Assembly (NCBI GenBank): GCA_944320665.1
Contig: CALUII010000009.1
Location: 1 to 50,690 of the forward strand
Source of the DNA: an uncultured Alistipes sp.
Lineage (GTDB): Bacteria; Bacteroidota; Bacteroidia; Bacteroidales; Rikenellaceae
DNA length: 50,690 bases
Reading direction: 5' to 3'
Under the pieces are notes generated by a model. That model was not told the origin of the DNA, did not search any database, and saw only the letters and a program-made list of their open reading frames with translations. Below, in pieces: positions 1 to 7,665 of this stretch (positions are counted from its first letter, which is position 1; each line of letters begins with the position of its first letter). Made by a program: the position numbers and the translations under genes.

Positions 1-317
1 GGCAAAAAATTTGCAAATCCGCAGAAAAAGCACTAATTTTAACTCAGCAAGGGAGACGTATATCCCGAAGCACAGCGTACCGAATCGTGAAGGCCGAGTT
101 GACACGCGGCGGCGTCCAGGGCAAGAAGAGCCCCCACGTTCTGCGCCACACGTTCGCCACCCACCTGCTCAACGGCGGAGCCGACATGAGGGAGATCCAG
201 GAACTTCTGGGACACACCTCGTTGCAAGCGACGCAGGTCTACACCCACAACAGCATCGCTGCCCTGCGCCGGATTTACGAGGAGGCCCACCCGCGCGAGA
301 AACGCGGAAAGAAATAA
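1..317 (+). CDS. Tyrosine recombinase XerC/XerD-like, C-terminal part (partial)
   Basis: The window opens inside this gene; the frame is open from base 3 and ends at a TAA at 315-317, giving the last 104 or so residues. The visible part is the catalytic end of a tyrosine recombinase: [12 protein letters not shown] carries the H-x-x-R box, LLGH the second histidine and TQVYTH the nucleophilic tyrosine. The ending close after the tyrosine fits the chromosomal Xer family (dimer resolution at dif) better than longer phage or transposon integrases. hpf follows after 23 bases in the same direction, an order often seen in Bacteroidetes for the housekeeping xerC. XerC and XerD cannot be told apart from this fragment. 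Confidence 0.88.
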   Translation, partial: QKICKSAEKALILTQQGRRISRSTAYRIVKAELTRGGVQGKKSPHVLRHTFATHLLNGGADMREIQELLGHTSLQATQVYTHNSIAALRRIYEEAHPREKRGKK

Positions 318-340
318 TTAACTTATAAACGTTAAACACC

Positions 341-637
341 ATGAACGTACACATTCAGTCCGTCAAATTTGACGCAGACAGCAAACTCATCGAGTTCGTC
401 GAAGCCAAGATGGCCAAATTGGATCGTTTTGCAGACCGCTCGACTGGAGCGGATGTCATTCTGAAACTCGATAAGGACCACGACAAGGGCAATAAGGTAG
501 CCACCATTACCCTGCACATGCCGGGTGAGGATCTGGTAGCCGAACACCAGGCCAAGACCTTCGAGGAGTCGGTCGACGAAGCGATCGACGCCCTGAAGCG
601 CCAGCTTGACAAGTTCAAGGGCAAGTTCGACAAATAG
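341..637 (+). CDS. hpf: Short-type ribosome hibernation promoting factor (HPF/RaiA family)
   Basis: A 98-residue protein starting MNVHIQSVKFDADSKL, with the beta-alpha-beta-beta-beta-alpha pattern and the basic C-terminal helix of the HPF/YfiA family (VDEAIDALKRQLDKFKGK). The family binds the decoding centre of the 30S subunit and parks ribosomes in stationary phase. It has only the N-terminal domain, so it is the short form, without the dimerisation domain of long HPF. It lies 23 bases after the Xer gene, probably in one transcript, and is followed by a clear intrinsic terminator at 675-714. Confidence 0.93.
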   Translation: MNVHIQSVKFDADSKLIEFVEAKMAKLDRFADRSTGADVILKLDKDHDKGNKVATITLHMPGEDLVAEHQAKTFEESVDEAIDALKRQLDKFKGKFDK

Positions 638-674
638 CCCCGCGACGCCCCCGACAGGGACCTCGACGCACGAC

Positions 675-714
675 AACGGACGGCTCTCGACAGCGGGAAG
701 CCGTCCGTTTTTTG
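675..714 (+). terminator. Intrinsic terminator after hpf
   Basis: ACGGACGGCT and AGCCGTCCGT form a perfect stem around a 13-base loop, followed directly by T6. It closes the xer-hpf transcript. Confidence 0.9.
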
Positions 715-788
715 CATTTCCTACGCCCGAAAGGTACTGCCCGAGAGCGCGCACGGGCACAAGCAGACAAATAGAGCCCGACAGAAAA

Positions 789-820
789 CAAAAAAAACCT
801 GCTGATTTTCAGCAGGTTTC
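789..820 (-). terminator. Intrinsic terminator after tRNA-Glu (minus strand)
   Basis: Hairpin AACCTGCTGA / TCAGCAGGTT at 797-818; read on the minus strand it is followed by eight T (A-run 790-797 on the plus strand). It lies just 3' of the tRNA. Confidence 0.88.
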
Positions 821-821
821 G

Positions 822-893
822 TAGTGGATAGGGGATTCGAACCCCTATGTCATGCGTGAGAGGCATGTATCCTAGCCCTTAGATGAATCCACC
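822..893 (-). tRNA. tRNA-Glu (anticodon CTC)
   Basis: On the minus strand a 72-base cloverleaf folds: acceptor GGTGGAT pairs with ATCCACT (one G-T), anticodon stem CATGC/GCATG encloses loop CTCTCAC with anticodon CTC, and T stem AGGGG/CCCCT encloses TTCGAAT. The discriminator base is A and CCA is not encoded. Anticodon CTC reads GAG (Glu). It has its own promoter at 915-945 and terminator at 789-820, so it is a single-gene unit. Confidence 0.95.
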
Positions 894-914
894 GTATTTG
901 TTGGTATTGCGATG

Positions 915-945
915 CAAAGGTAAGGCTTTTTTCTGAACTTCCAAA
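915..945 (-). promoter_or_regulatory. Bacteroidetes-type promoter for tRNA-Glu
   Basis: On the minus strand TTTG (945-942), 19 bases, then TACCTTTG (922-915). This fits the TTTG / TAnnTTTG consensus of the Bacteroidetes housekeeping sigma factor; predicted start about 15 bases before the tRNA. Confidence 0.8.
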
Positions 946-1004
946 CTTTTTCATAAAAAAAACCATTTTTTTTTACAATCAGCCCCTCTGCACGGCAATT
1001 TTGC

Positions 1005-1012
1005 TATATTTG
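1005..1012 (+). promoter_or_regulatory. Probable -7 box TATATTTG before the DUF3298-like lipoprotein
   Basis: TATATTTG matches the TAnnTTTG box and ends 27 bases before the start codon at 1040. No good TTTG box is seen upstream. Confidence 0.5.
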
Positions 1013-1039
1013 TTCTCATACACGACAATACTGCAACCC

Positions 1040-1816
1040 ATGAAAAATCTGTTCCGACTCAGCGTTGCGCTGCTTCTGCTTGCGGGCCTCGGCTCGTGCA
1101 AGCCCCGCACACCGCGTCCGCACTTCACCGTACTGACGACGGATACCCTGCTCTCATGCGGCCCGATCCGCTACGCCGTCGACTACCGCTTCACCAGCAT
1201 CGACAACGCCGCCACGACACCCGCCCTGCAGGCTATCGAGGAGTCCAACATCCACTACTTCTACGGCCTCGAGGATTTCATCGGCACGGCCCGCGAAGCC
1301 ACGTCGGCCGCCCTGCAGCGACTGAACGAAGAGACCGAAAAGGAGGTTGCCCTCTTCTATGCTCCCGCAACCCAATCCTCCGCCACACCCCGTCCGCAGT
1401 ACGAATACCGGGAATCGGTCGACTCGGAGGTCGCACTGGTTGATACCGTTTTGGTCTACACCATCACGGCTTCGAGCTACACGGGCGGCGCCCACGGCAT
1501 GTACGCCACGACGATTCACAACTACTCGCTGCGCGGCGGCTACGAACTGACGCTACGCGACCTGCTGACCCCGACACAACTTGCGGGACTCGATTCATTG
1601 ATCCGCCAACGGCTCTACGACCTCTATGAGGTGACGGACGATGCCGGATTGGCCGCCCTGGGATTCTTCCCGGACGAGATTCGCGCTACGGAGAACTTCG
1701 CCTGCACCGAGACGGGGCTCACCTTCCACTACAACCCCTACGACATCGGATGCTATGCGCTGGGTGACGTCGAACTGTCGCTCACACGCGACGAGTTGCG
1801 CCAGTTGGAACCGTAA
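1040..1816 (+). CDS. Putative lipoprotein, DUF3298/RsiV-like
   Basis: A 258-residue protein. The start at 1040 is chosen because it gives a clean lipoprotein signal peptide: MKNLFRLSVALLLLAGLGSC, with the lipobox LGSC at cysteine 20; an upstream in-frame ATG would lie over the -7 box. The second half has SSYTGGAHGMYATTIHNYSL, typical of the DUF3298 domain (C-terminal domain of RsiV and PdaC-type proteins), and RDLLTPTQL near the domain end. The family is extracytoplasmic and its exact role is mostly unknown; in RsiV it binds lysozyme. The product is probably lipid-anchored. No linked sigma-factor gene is present, so an anti-sigma role is not supported. No terminator is evident after the stop. 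Confidence 0.72.
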   Translation: MKNLFRLSVALLLLAGLGSCKPRTPRPHFTVLTTDTLLSCGPIRYAVDYRFTSIDNAATTPALQAIEESNIHYFYGLEDFIGTAREATSAALQRLNEETEKEVALFYAPATQSSATPRPQYEYRESVDSEVALVDTVLVYTITASSYTGGAHGMYATTIHNYSLRGGYELTLRDLLTPTQLAGLDSLIRQRLYDLYEVTDDAGLAALGFFPDEIRATENFACTETGLTFHYNPYDIGCYALGDVELSLTRDELRQLEP

Positions 1817-1960
1817 AACAGGCCGGAGACCGACGGCGGCGGAGCGACGAAAGACAGGTGCCGCTCATCCAATATCGTGAGGAGGGGGCACAACACGCCG
1901 CCTCCCGGCACGGAAACGCACATGCGGCCCCAAATGCGCGACTGTCAATGCCTTAAGTGT

Positions 1961-2015
1961 GCATAAAAGAAGAATCCTCCGGGTTCGTACCCAAGGTACC
2001 GAACTCGGAGGATTC
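1961..2015 (-). terminator. Terminator of the putative small RNA
   Basis: GAATCCTCC-GGTTCGTACC pairs with GGTACCGAAC-GGAGGATTC over about 19 base pairs with a small internal mismatch and a CAA loop; minus-strand tail TTCTTTTATG. Confidence 0.75.
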
Positions 2016-2120
2016 TCTTCCAACCTAAAACTACTAACCTAACAGACTCCCATTTTGCAGGTGGCCAGCGAACGCGGTCAACACCCGCGGAGCAGGGAAG
2101 CTCCATAAAACCTTAAAACT
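1961..2120 (-). ncRNA. Putative orphan small RNA, about 155-160 nt (minus strand)
   Basis: A complete transcription unit without a gene: a two-box promoter at 2127-2158, predicted start near 2120, and a long terminator hairpin at 1972-2015 followed by TTCTTTT on the minus strand. Two more hairpins can be drawn between: GGAGC-loop-GCTCC (2103-2088) and CGCGG-loop-CCGCG (about 2087-2071). No plausible open reading frame with a start is seen inside. Downstream on the same strand there is only the convergent lipoprotein gene, so it is not a leader. The family was not recognised; the separate-hairpin fold does not look like 6S RNA. Confidence 0.55.
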
Positions 2121-2126
2121 TCGATG

Positions 2127-2158
2127 CAAAGGTAGGGGCAAAAAACGACATCTGCAAA
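2127..2158 (-). promoter_or_regulatory. Two-box promoter of the putative small RNA
   Basis: On the minus strand TTTG (2158-2155), 20 bases, TACCTTTG (2134-2127). This is an exact match to the Bacteroidetes TTTG-N19-21-TAnnTTTG promoter. Confidence 0.8.
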
Positions 2159-2329
2159 TTTTTTACGAAATATTTAAATATATTGAGTAATTTTCTTTCT
2201 GTCCCGATGCCGTCCGACGGCCTCCCACCGTCCCGGCTCCCCGCACTCCGAAACATCCCATCCATCCTGCAAACAGCCCGTCGCCCTGCTCCGGCGCCAC
2301 CACGAAGCACAACAATCCCCCGGTTTTTG

Positions 2330-2337
2330 TATCTTTG
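2330..2337 (+). promoter_or_regulatory. -7 box TATCTTTG before the TonB-dependent receptor
   Basis: TATCTTTG ends 31 bases before the start codon at 2369. It also argues against the longer upstream in-frame start, which would lie before the transcript begins. Confidence 0.6.
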
Positions 2338-2368
2338 TCCGCATCAACCTCAAAACTTCACACAACCA

Positions 2369-4777
2369 ATGGCTCACTCCCTACCCCGACATACCACATT
2401 TCCGGTTCTGCTCTGCACCCTGCTTCTCGTTCTGCTCCACGCGCCGCTGCATGCCGAACCGGAACGTTATCCGCTCCGCGGGCGGGTAATCGACCGCCTG
2501 ACACGCCAGCCCGTCGCCTATGCCTCGGTCGTGGTCTTCGGCCAGAATACACTCGGTGCCTCGGCCGACTCGACCGGTCTCTTCACCATTCCGCGCGTTC
2601 CGCCGGGCATCTGCCGTCTGTCGATCTCGTCCGTCGGCTACGAGTCGGCCCTCTCGCCCGAATACCTCGTCTCGGCCGGCACCCCCTTCATCGAGATCGA
2701 ACTGACGCCCTCGGCCGAGGAGCTCGAGGCCGTCTCGGTCACCCCGTCCCCGTTCCGCAGTTCGGTCGAAAGCCCCGTAAGCATGCACGTAATCGGCGTG
2801 CGCGAGATCGGGAAGAGCCCCGGATCGAACCGCGACATCTCACGCATCGTACGCTCCTATCCGGGCGTATCGTTCTCCCCGGTCGGCTACCGCAACGACC
2901 TGATCGTCCGCGGCGGCGGCCCCTCGGAGAACCGCTTCTACATGGACGGCATCGAGATCCCGAACATCAACCACTTTGCCACCCAGGGTGCCACAGGAGG
3001 CCCCGTGAGCATCGTCAATGCCGACCTGATCCGCGAAATCAGTTTCTACACGGGAGCCTTCCCGGCCGACCGTTCCGGCGCACTCAGTTCGGTGCTCGAC
3101 TTCCAGTTGCGCGACGGCGACCCCGAAAAACACACCTTCAAGGCCACACTCGGTGCTTCGGAGGTGTCGCTCAGCGGCAACGGCCCGATCAGCGACCGCA
3201 CGACCTATCTCTTTTCCATACGTCAATCCTATCTTCAGCTGCTCTTCAAGATGTTGGGTCTCCCCTTCCTGCCGAACTACATCGACGGCCAGCTCAAGAT
3301 CAAGAGCCGGCTCGGCGAGCACGACGAACTGATCTTTCTCGGTTTGACCGGCATCGACAACATGCGGCTCAATACCGACCAGAAGGGCGAATCGGCCGAA
3401 TACATGCTCAGCTACCTGCCCCGCATCCAACAGGAGACCTTCACCGTGGGAGCCACGTGGCGGCACTACGCCGGACGCCACACCCAGAATCTCTCCATAA
3501 GCCACAACTACCTCAACAACCGCAACCTCAAGTACCGCAACAACGACGACTCGTCCGACGCCAACCTCACCCTCCGTCTGCGGGCCGTCGAACAGAAGAG
3601 CACGCTGCGGGCCGACAACCGCTCCTATCTGGGATTGTGGAGCCTGCGTGCCGGAGCCGAACTGAACTACATGCACTACACCGACGCCACCTTCCAACGC
3701 CTCTACGTGGGTGAATCCGTCACGACGGACTACCGCACCCGGCTGGGGCTCGTCGGCTGGGGACTCTTCGTGGGGGCGGACTACACGTCGGCCAACAAAC
3801 GCCTCAGTTTCTCCCTGGGCGTGCGCGCCGACGGCTGCGACTACTCGTCCGATATGGCCCGCCTGTGGAAACGCCCCTCACCGCGCGTCTCGATCTCCTA
3901 TGCGCTGAGCGACGCCTGGTCGCTCAGCGCCAACAGCGGCCTTTACTACCAGCTGCCGCCCTACACCTCGCTGGGCTTCGCCGCGACGGACGGCACGCTC
4001 GTCAACCACGCCCTCGACTACATGCACGTGGCACAAAGTTCGGTCGGGTTCGACTGGCGGTGGCGCGACCGCGTGATCGTCTCGGTCGAGGGCTTCTACA
4101 AGGCGTACGGACGGATGCCGCTCTCGCTGGCCGACGGGATTCCCCTGGCATGCAAGGGGGCGGACTACGGCACCGTCGGTGGCGAGGCGCTCGTCTCGAC
4201 GGCCCAGGGCCGCTCCTACGGCATCGAGACGATGGCCCGCTGGCAGATCGACGGCCAACTGTCACTCGTCGGGTCGGTGACGCTCTTCCACAGCGAATTC
4301 CGCAACGACCGCCATGCGCCCTACGTAGCCTCGGCGTGGGACAACCGCTTCGTGGTGAACGTCAGCGGCACGTATGACTTTCCGCACGCCTGGAGCCTCG
4401 GCGCCAAGCTGAGCGCCGTGGGCGGCGCCCCCTATACGCCGTACGACGAGGCAAAGAGTTCATTGGTCGCCGCATGGGACGTACAGGGACGCCCCTACTA
4501 CGACTACACACGCTACAACACCGAACGTCTGGCCGCCTTCTGGCAACTTGACCTGCGCCTCGACAAGACCTTCTACTTCCGCCGCTGCATGCTGGGTCTC
4601 TACATCGACCTGCAGAACATCACCGCCAGCAAACTCCGCCAACCGGACGTGTTGATGAGCACGGGACAGATAGCCAACCCGGACGCTCCCGCCTCCGAAC
4701 AGCGTTACGTGATGAAACGCCTGCGCCAAGAGAGCGGCACGCTGCTGCCGACACTCGGCATCACGGTCGAATTCTGA
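2369..4777 (+). CDS. TonB-dependent outer-membrane receptor with N-terminal carboxypeptidase-regulatory-like domain
   Basis: An 802-residue protein. The start at 2369 gives a signal peptide (residues 1-29, core LLCTLLLVLLHAPLHA). Residues about 33-115 (LRGRVIDRLTRQPVAYASVVV...GTPFIEIEL) form the CarboxypepD_reg-like beta-sandwich found on many Bacteroidetes receptors. Residues about 140-250 are the plug, with SPVGYRNDLIVRGGGPSENR and YMDGIEIPNINHF. The rest is the 22-strand barrel, ending in GITVEF with the terminal phenylalanine expected for outer-membrane insertion. No SusD-like partner follows; the next gene is a symporter 65 bases downstream. The substrate cannot be read from sequence; a metal or cofactor is as likely as a glycan. 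Confidence 0.9.
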   Translation: MAHSLPRHTTFPVLLCTLLLVLLHAPLHAEPERYPLRGRVIDRLTRQPVAYASVVVFGQNTLGASADSTGLFTIPRVPPGICRLSISSVGYESALSPEYLVSAGTPFIEIELTPSAEELEAVSVTPSPFRSSVESPVSMHVIGVREIGKSPGSNRDISRIVRSYPGVSFSPVGYRNDLIVRGGGPSENRFYMDGIEIPNINHFATQGATGGPVSIVNADLIREISFYTGAFPADRSGALSSVLDFQLRDGDPEKHTFKATLGASEVSLSGNGPISDRTTYLFSIRQSYLQLLFKMLGLPFLPNYIDGQLKIKSRLGEHDELIFLGLTGIDNMRLNTDQKGESAEYMLSYLPRIQQETFTVGATWRHYAGRHTQNLSISHNYLNNRNLKYRNNDDSSDANLTLRLRAVEQKSTLRADNRSYLGLWSLRAGAELNYMHYTDATFQRLYVGESVTTDYRTRLGLVGWGLFVGADYTSANKRLSFSLGVRADGCDYSSDMARLWKRPSPRVSISYALSDAWSLSANSGLYYQLPPYTSLGFAATDGTLVNHALDYMHVAQSSVGFDWRWRDRVIVSVEGFYKAYGRMPLSLADGIPLACKGADYGTVGGEALVSTAQGRSYGIETMARWQIDGQLSLVGSVTLFHSEFRNDRHAPYVASAWDNRFVVNVSGTYDFPHAWSLGAKLSAVGGAPYTPYDEAKSSLVAAWDVQGRPYYDYTRYNTERLAAFWQLDLRLDKTFYFRRCMLGLYIDLQNITASKLRQPDVLMSTGQIANPDAPASEQRYVMKRLRQESGTLLPTLGITVEF

Positions 4778-4842
4778 CCCGCAAGGCGGACGTCATTCCC
4801 GCAACCAACCTGCACACACACAGTGAATAACATCTACGCGCC

Positions 4843-6132
4843 ATGAAAAAACTGAAATTCGGACTTCTGCCGCGAATCTTCGTGGCCATCGCCGCCGGCA
4901 TCGTCTGCGGCTTCTTCTTTCCGGAGTGGCTCTCACGCCTCGCCGCCACGTTCAATTCGCTCTTCGGCAACTTTCTGGGCTTCATCATTCCGCTGCTGAT
5001 CCTGGGGCTCGTCGCCCCGGGCATCGCCGACCTGGGTAAGAGCGCCGGACGGCTGCTGGCCCTCACGGCGTTGCTGGCCTGGCTCTTTACGCTGATTTCG
5101 GGCTTCGGCACCTACTTTGCCGGCACGTTGCTGCTGCCGTCGCTGCTGGCCGGCTCGCATTTCACCGAGGCCGCCACGGCCGCCGTCACTCCGGCCCCCT
5201 ACTTCACGATCGACATGCCGCCGGTAATGGGCGTAATGACGGCCCTGATTCTGGCCTTCGTTCTGGGACTCGGCATGGCCTACACACACAGCCGCCACCT
5301 CAAAGGGATGTTGGACGACTTCAAGGCCATCATCGACCGCGTCATCGCCGGCATCATCATCCCGCTGCTGCCGTTCTACATTTTCGGCATCTTCCTGGCA
5401 ATGACCCAGTCGGGCCAGGTAGCCAGCGTCCTGGGAGTCTTCGTGAAGCTGATCGTGGTCATCTTCGGCCTCACGGTGGTGCTGCTGCTTTTCCAGTTCT
5501 CGGTTGCCGGACTCGTCGCACGCCGCAACCCGCTGCGGATGCTGCGCACGATGCTCACGGCCTACGCCACGGCGCTCGGCACACAATCCTCCGCAGCCAC
5601 CATCCCCGTCACTCTGGCCCAGACCGTCAAGATGGGCGTACGCCCCGAACTCGCCGGCTTCGTCATCCCGCTCTGCGCCACGATCCACCTCTCGGGCTCG
5701 ATGATGAAGATCACGGCCTGCGCGCTGGCCGTCTCGATGCTCTCGGGGCACCCGATCGTCGGCGAAACCTTCGCCGGCTTCATTCTGCTGCTCTCGATAA
5801 CGATGGTCGCCGCTCCGGGGGTCCCGGGAGGCGCCATCATGGCGGCCGTCGGACTGCTGGAGTCGATCCTCGGATTCGACGACACACTCGTGGGACTGAT
5901 GATCGCCACCTACATCGCCATGGACAGCTTCGGCACCGCCACCAACGTGACGGGCGACGGCGCCGTGGCCGTGATCGTCGACCGCCTCAGCCGCTCGCAA
6001 CGCGACGATCCCCCCGCAGAGCAACAACCGCACCCCACACGTCCAACCCCCCACACGCCACACAACGCATCGGCACCGCTGCCCGACATGCCTCGAGATA
6101 ACGACCCAACGAGTGATAAAAATAAGTATTAA
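4843..6132 (+). CDS. Dicarboxylate/amino acid:cation symporter (DAACS family)
   Basis: A 429-residue inner-membrane protein with about eight hydrophobic segments. It carries DAACS marks: GTQSSAATIPVTL (the serine-rich first re-entrant hairpin), APGVPGGAIMAAVGLLES (second hairpin) and TNVTGDGAVAVIVDR (equivalent to the substrate-binding TM8 segment). The family moves dicarboxylates or acidic and neutral amino acids with Na+ or H+; the substrate is not predictable here. The last 40 or so residues are a Pro/His/Asp-rich hydrophilic tail (EQQPHPTRPTPHTPHN) not typical of the family. It follows the TonB-dependent receptor by 65 bases with no terminator between, so the two may share a transcript. 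Confidence 0.85.
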   Translation: MKKLKFGLLPRIFVAIAAGIVCGFFFPEWLSRLAATFNSLFGNFLGFIIPLLILGLVAPGIADLGKSAGRLLALTALLAWLFTLISGFGTYFAGTLLLPSLLAGSHFTEAATAAVTPAPYFTIDMPPVMGVMTALILAFVLGLGMAYTHSRHLKGMLDDFKAIIDRVIAGIIIPLLPFYIFGIFLAMTQSGQVASVLGVFVKLIVVIFGLTVVLLLFQFSVAGLVARRNPLRMLRTMLTAYATALGTQSSAATIPVTLAQTVKMGVRPELAGFVIPLCATIHLSGSMMKITACALAVSMLSGHPIVGETFAGFILLLSITMVAAPGVPGGAIMAAVGLLESILGFDDTLVGLMIATYIAMDSFGTATNVTGDGAVAVIVDRLSRSQRDDPPAEQQPHPTRPTPHTPHNASAPLPDMPRDNDPTSDKNKY

Positions 6133-6160
6133 AGCGTACTCCCGACTACCGAAAAAGTGT

Positions 6161-6168
6161 TACTTTTG
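6161..6168 (+). promoter_or_regulatory. -7 box TACTTTTG before the alpha-oxoamine synthase
   Basis: TACTTTTG ends 87 bases before the start codon at 6256. No clear TTTG box is seen at the usual distance. Confidence 0.55.
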
Positions 6169-6255
6169 ACGGCAAAATTCAGCCGGATTGCATCAACACG
6201 CTCCGACCGAAACAGCAATAACGGAGTCTAAACTTCAAAAAAACTCATAGAAACT

Positions 6256-7527
6256 ATGGTCGATATCTTTGCACGTCTTGAGAAAAACGCGGGCGGCCCC
6301 ATCGGGCAATACATGGCCTATGCGCACGGCTACTTCGCATTCCCGAAACTCGAGGGCGAACTGGGTCCTCACATGCGCTTCCGCGGCAAGATGATGCTCA
6401 ACTGGAGCCTCAACAACTACCTGGGTCTGGCCAACCATCCCGAGGTGCGTGAGGCCGATGCCAAAGGTGCCGCCGAATTCGGCATGGCCGCCCCGATGGG
6501 CGCCCGCATGATGAGCGGTCAAACCAAATACCACGAGGAACTCGAACGTCAGCTGGCCGAATTTGTCGGCAAGGAGGATGCCTTCCTGCTGAACTTCGGC
6601 TACCAGGGCATGCTCTCGATCATCGACTGCCTGCTCACGCCGCGTGACGTGGTGGTCTACGATGCCGAGGCTCACGCCTGCATCATCGACGGTCTGCGCC
6701 TGCACAAGGGCAAGCGCTTCGTATACGGCCACAACGACATGGAGTCGCTGCGTCTGCAGCTCAAACACGCCACCGAACTGGCCGAGGAGCAGAACGGCGG
6801 CGTACTGGTCATCACCGAAGGTGTCTTCGGCATGAAGGGCGACCTGGGCAAACTCGACGAGATCGTAGCCCTGAAGAAGGACTTCCAGTTCCGCCTGCTG
6901 GTGGACGATGCCCACGGCTTCGGTACGATGGGCCCCGGCGGCCGCGGTACGGCAGCACACTTCGGTGTGGTGGACGGTGTGGATGTACTCTTCAACACCT
7001 TCGCCAAGTCGATGGCCGGCATCGGAGCCTTCGTCAGCGGTCCCCGCTGGTTGATCAACCTCTTCCGCTACAACATGCGTTCGCAGCTCTATGCCAAGTC
7101 GCTCCCGATGCCGATGGTGATCGGCGCCATGAAGCGTCTGGAGTTGATCCGCAACCACCCCGAATATCAGGAGAAACTGTGGGAGATCACCCGCGCGCTG
7201 CAGAATGGACTGAAGGAGAACGGATTCGAAATCGGCGTCACGAAGTCGCCCGTAACCCCCGTCTACATGAAGGGCGGCGTACCCGAGGCCACGAACCTGA
7301 TCGTCGATCTTCGCGAGAACCACGCCCTCTTCTGCTCGATCGTGGTTTACCCCGTGATCCCGAAGGGCGAGATCATCCTGCGCGTGATCCCGACGGCGGC
7401 CCACACGCTCGAGGATGTGAAGTATACGATCGAGGCCTTCAAATCGGTTCGAGACAAACTCGAAAGCGGCTACTACGCCAAGTTGCCGATTCCGATGCGT
7501 GCCGACGAGGGATTCAAGGTACGCTAA
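6256..7527 (+). CDS. Alpha-oxoamine synthase: serine palmitoyltransferase-like or cysteate acyltransferase
   Basis: A 423-residue cytosolic PLP enzyme of fold type I. It has the family motifs NNYLGLANHP, the cofactor-contacting DDAHGFGTMGPGGRG (D217, H220) and the Schiff-base lysine in NTFAKSMAGIG (K251). The N-terminal stretch GGPIGQYMAYAHGYFAFPKL resembles bacterial serine palmitoyltransferase of Bacteroides more than AONS (BioF) or KBL. The reaction is decarboxylative condensation of an amino acid with a fatty acyl thioester, the first step of sphingolipid synthesis. Alistipes-type bacteria instead condense cysteate to make sulfonolipids with a close homologue, so the amino acid cannot be decided from motifs. 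It stands alone, with its own promoter and terminator. Confidence 0.85.
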   Translation: MVDIFARLEKNAGGPIGQYMAYAHGYFAFPKLEGELGPHMRFRGKMMLNWSLNNYLGLANHPEVREADAKGAAEFGMAAPMGARMMSGQTKYHEELERQLAEFVGKEDAFLLNFGYQGMLSIIDCLLTPRDVVVYDAEAHACIIDGLRLHKGKRFVYGHNDMESLRLQLKHATELAEEQNGGVLVITEGVFGMKGDLGKLDEIVALKKDFQFRLLVDDAHGFGTMGPGGRGTAAHFGVVDGVDVLFNTFAKSMAGIGAFVSGPRWLINLFRYNMRSQLYAKSLPMPMVIGAMKRLELIRNHPEYQEKLWEITRALQNGLKENGFEIGVTKSPVTPVYMKGGVPEATNLIVDLRENHALFCSIVVYPVIPKGEIILRVIPTAAHTLEDVKYTIEAFKSVRDKLESGYYAKLPIPMRADEGFKVR

Positions 7528-7553
7528 TCAACCGCATACCCAACAACAAGTAC

Positions 7554-7592
7554 GGGAGCGGGGTTCCGATCGGAACCCCGCTCTTTCGTTTT
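7554..7592 (+). terminator. Intrinsic terminator after the alpha-oxoamine synthase
   Basis: GAGCGGGGTTCC / GGAACCCCGCTC perfect 12-bp stem, loop GATC, then TTTCGTTTT. Confidence 0.9.
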
Positions 7593-7601
7593 GCATACCC
7601 G

Positions 7602-7644
7602 CAAAAGGAATCGGCGCCGCCCACCGGAAGTGGACCGCGCCGAT
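7602..7644 (-). terminator. Probable terminator of the mre-rodA-ATPase operon
   Basis: ATCGGCGC (7610-7617) pairs with GCGCCGAT (7637-7644); on the minus strand the stem is followed by TCCTTTTGC. It lies 22 bases after the ATPase stop. Confidence 0.6.
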
Positions 7645-7665
7645 AGATTCTGCAGAGGCAGACAG

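Noticed and set aside
1..317. Xer fragment as the integrase of a mobile element
   Set aside because: It adjoins hpf in a housekeeping order, and no att-like repeats, phage or transfer genes follow.
822..893. tRNA genes as integration sites of islands
   Set aside because: None of the three tRNAs has a repeated 3' end nearby, and the flanking genes are core genes.
1961..2120. The small RNA candidate as 6S RNA
   Set aside because: 6S RNA forms one long rod with a central bubble; here separate small hairpins precede a terminator.
2369..4777. TonB-dependent receptor as part of a polysaccharide utilisation locus
   Set aside because: No SusD-like protein, glycoside hydrolase or matching regulator lies nearby.
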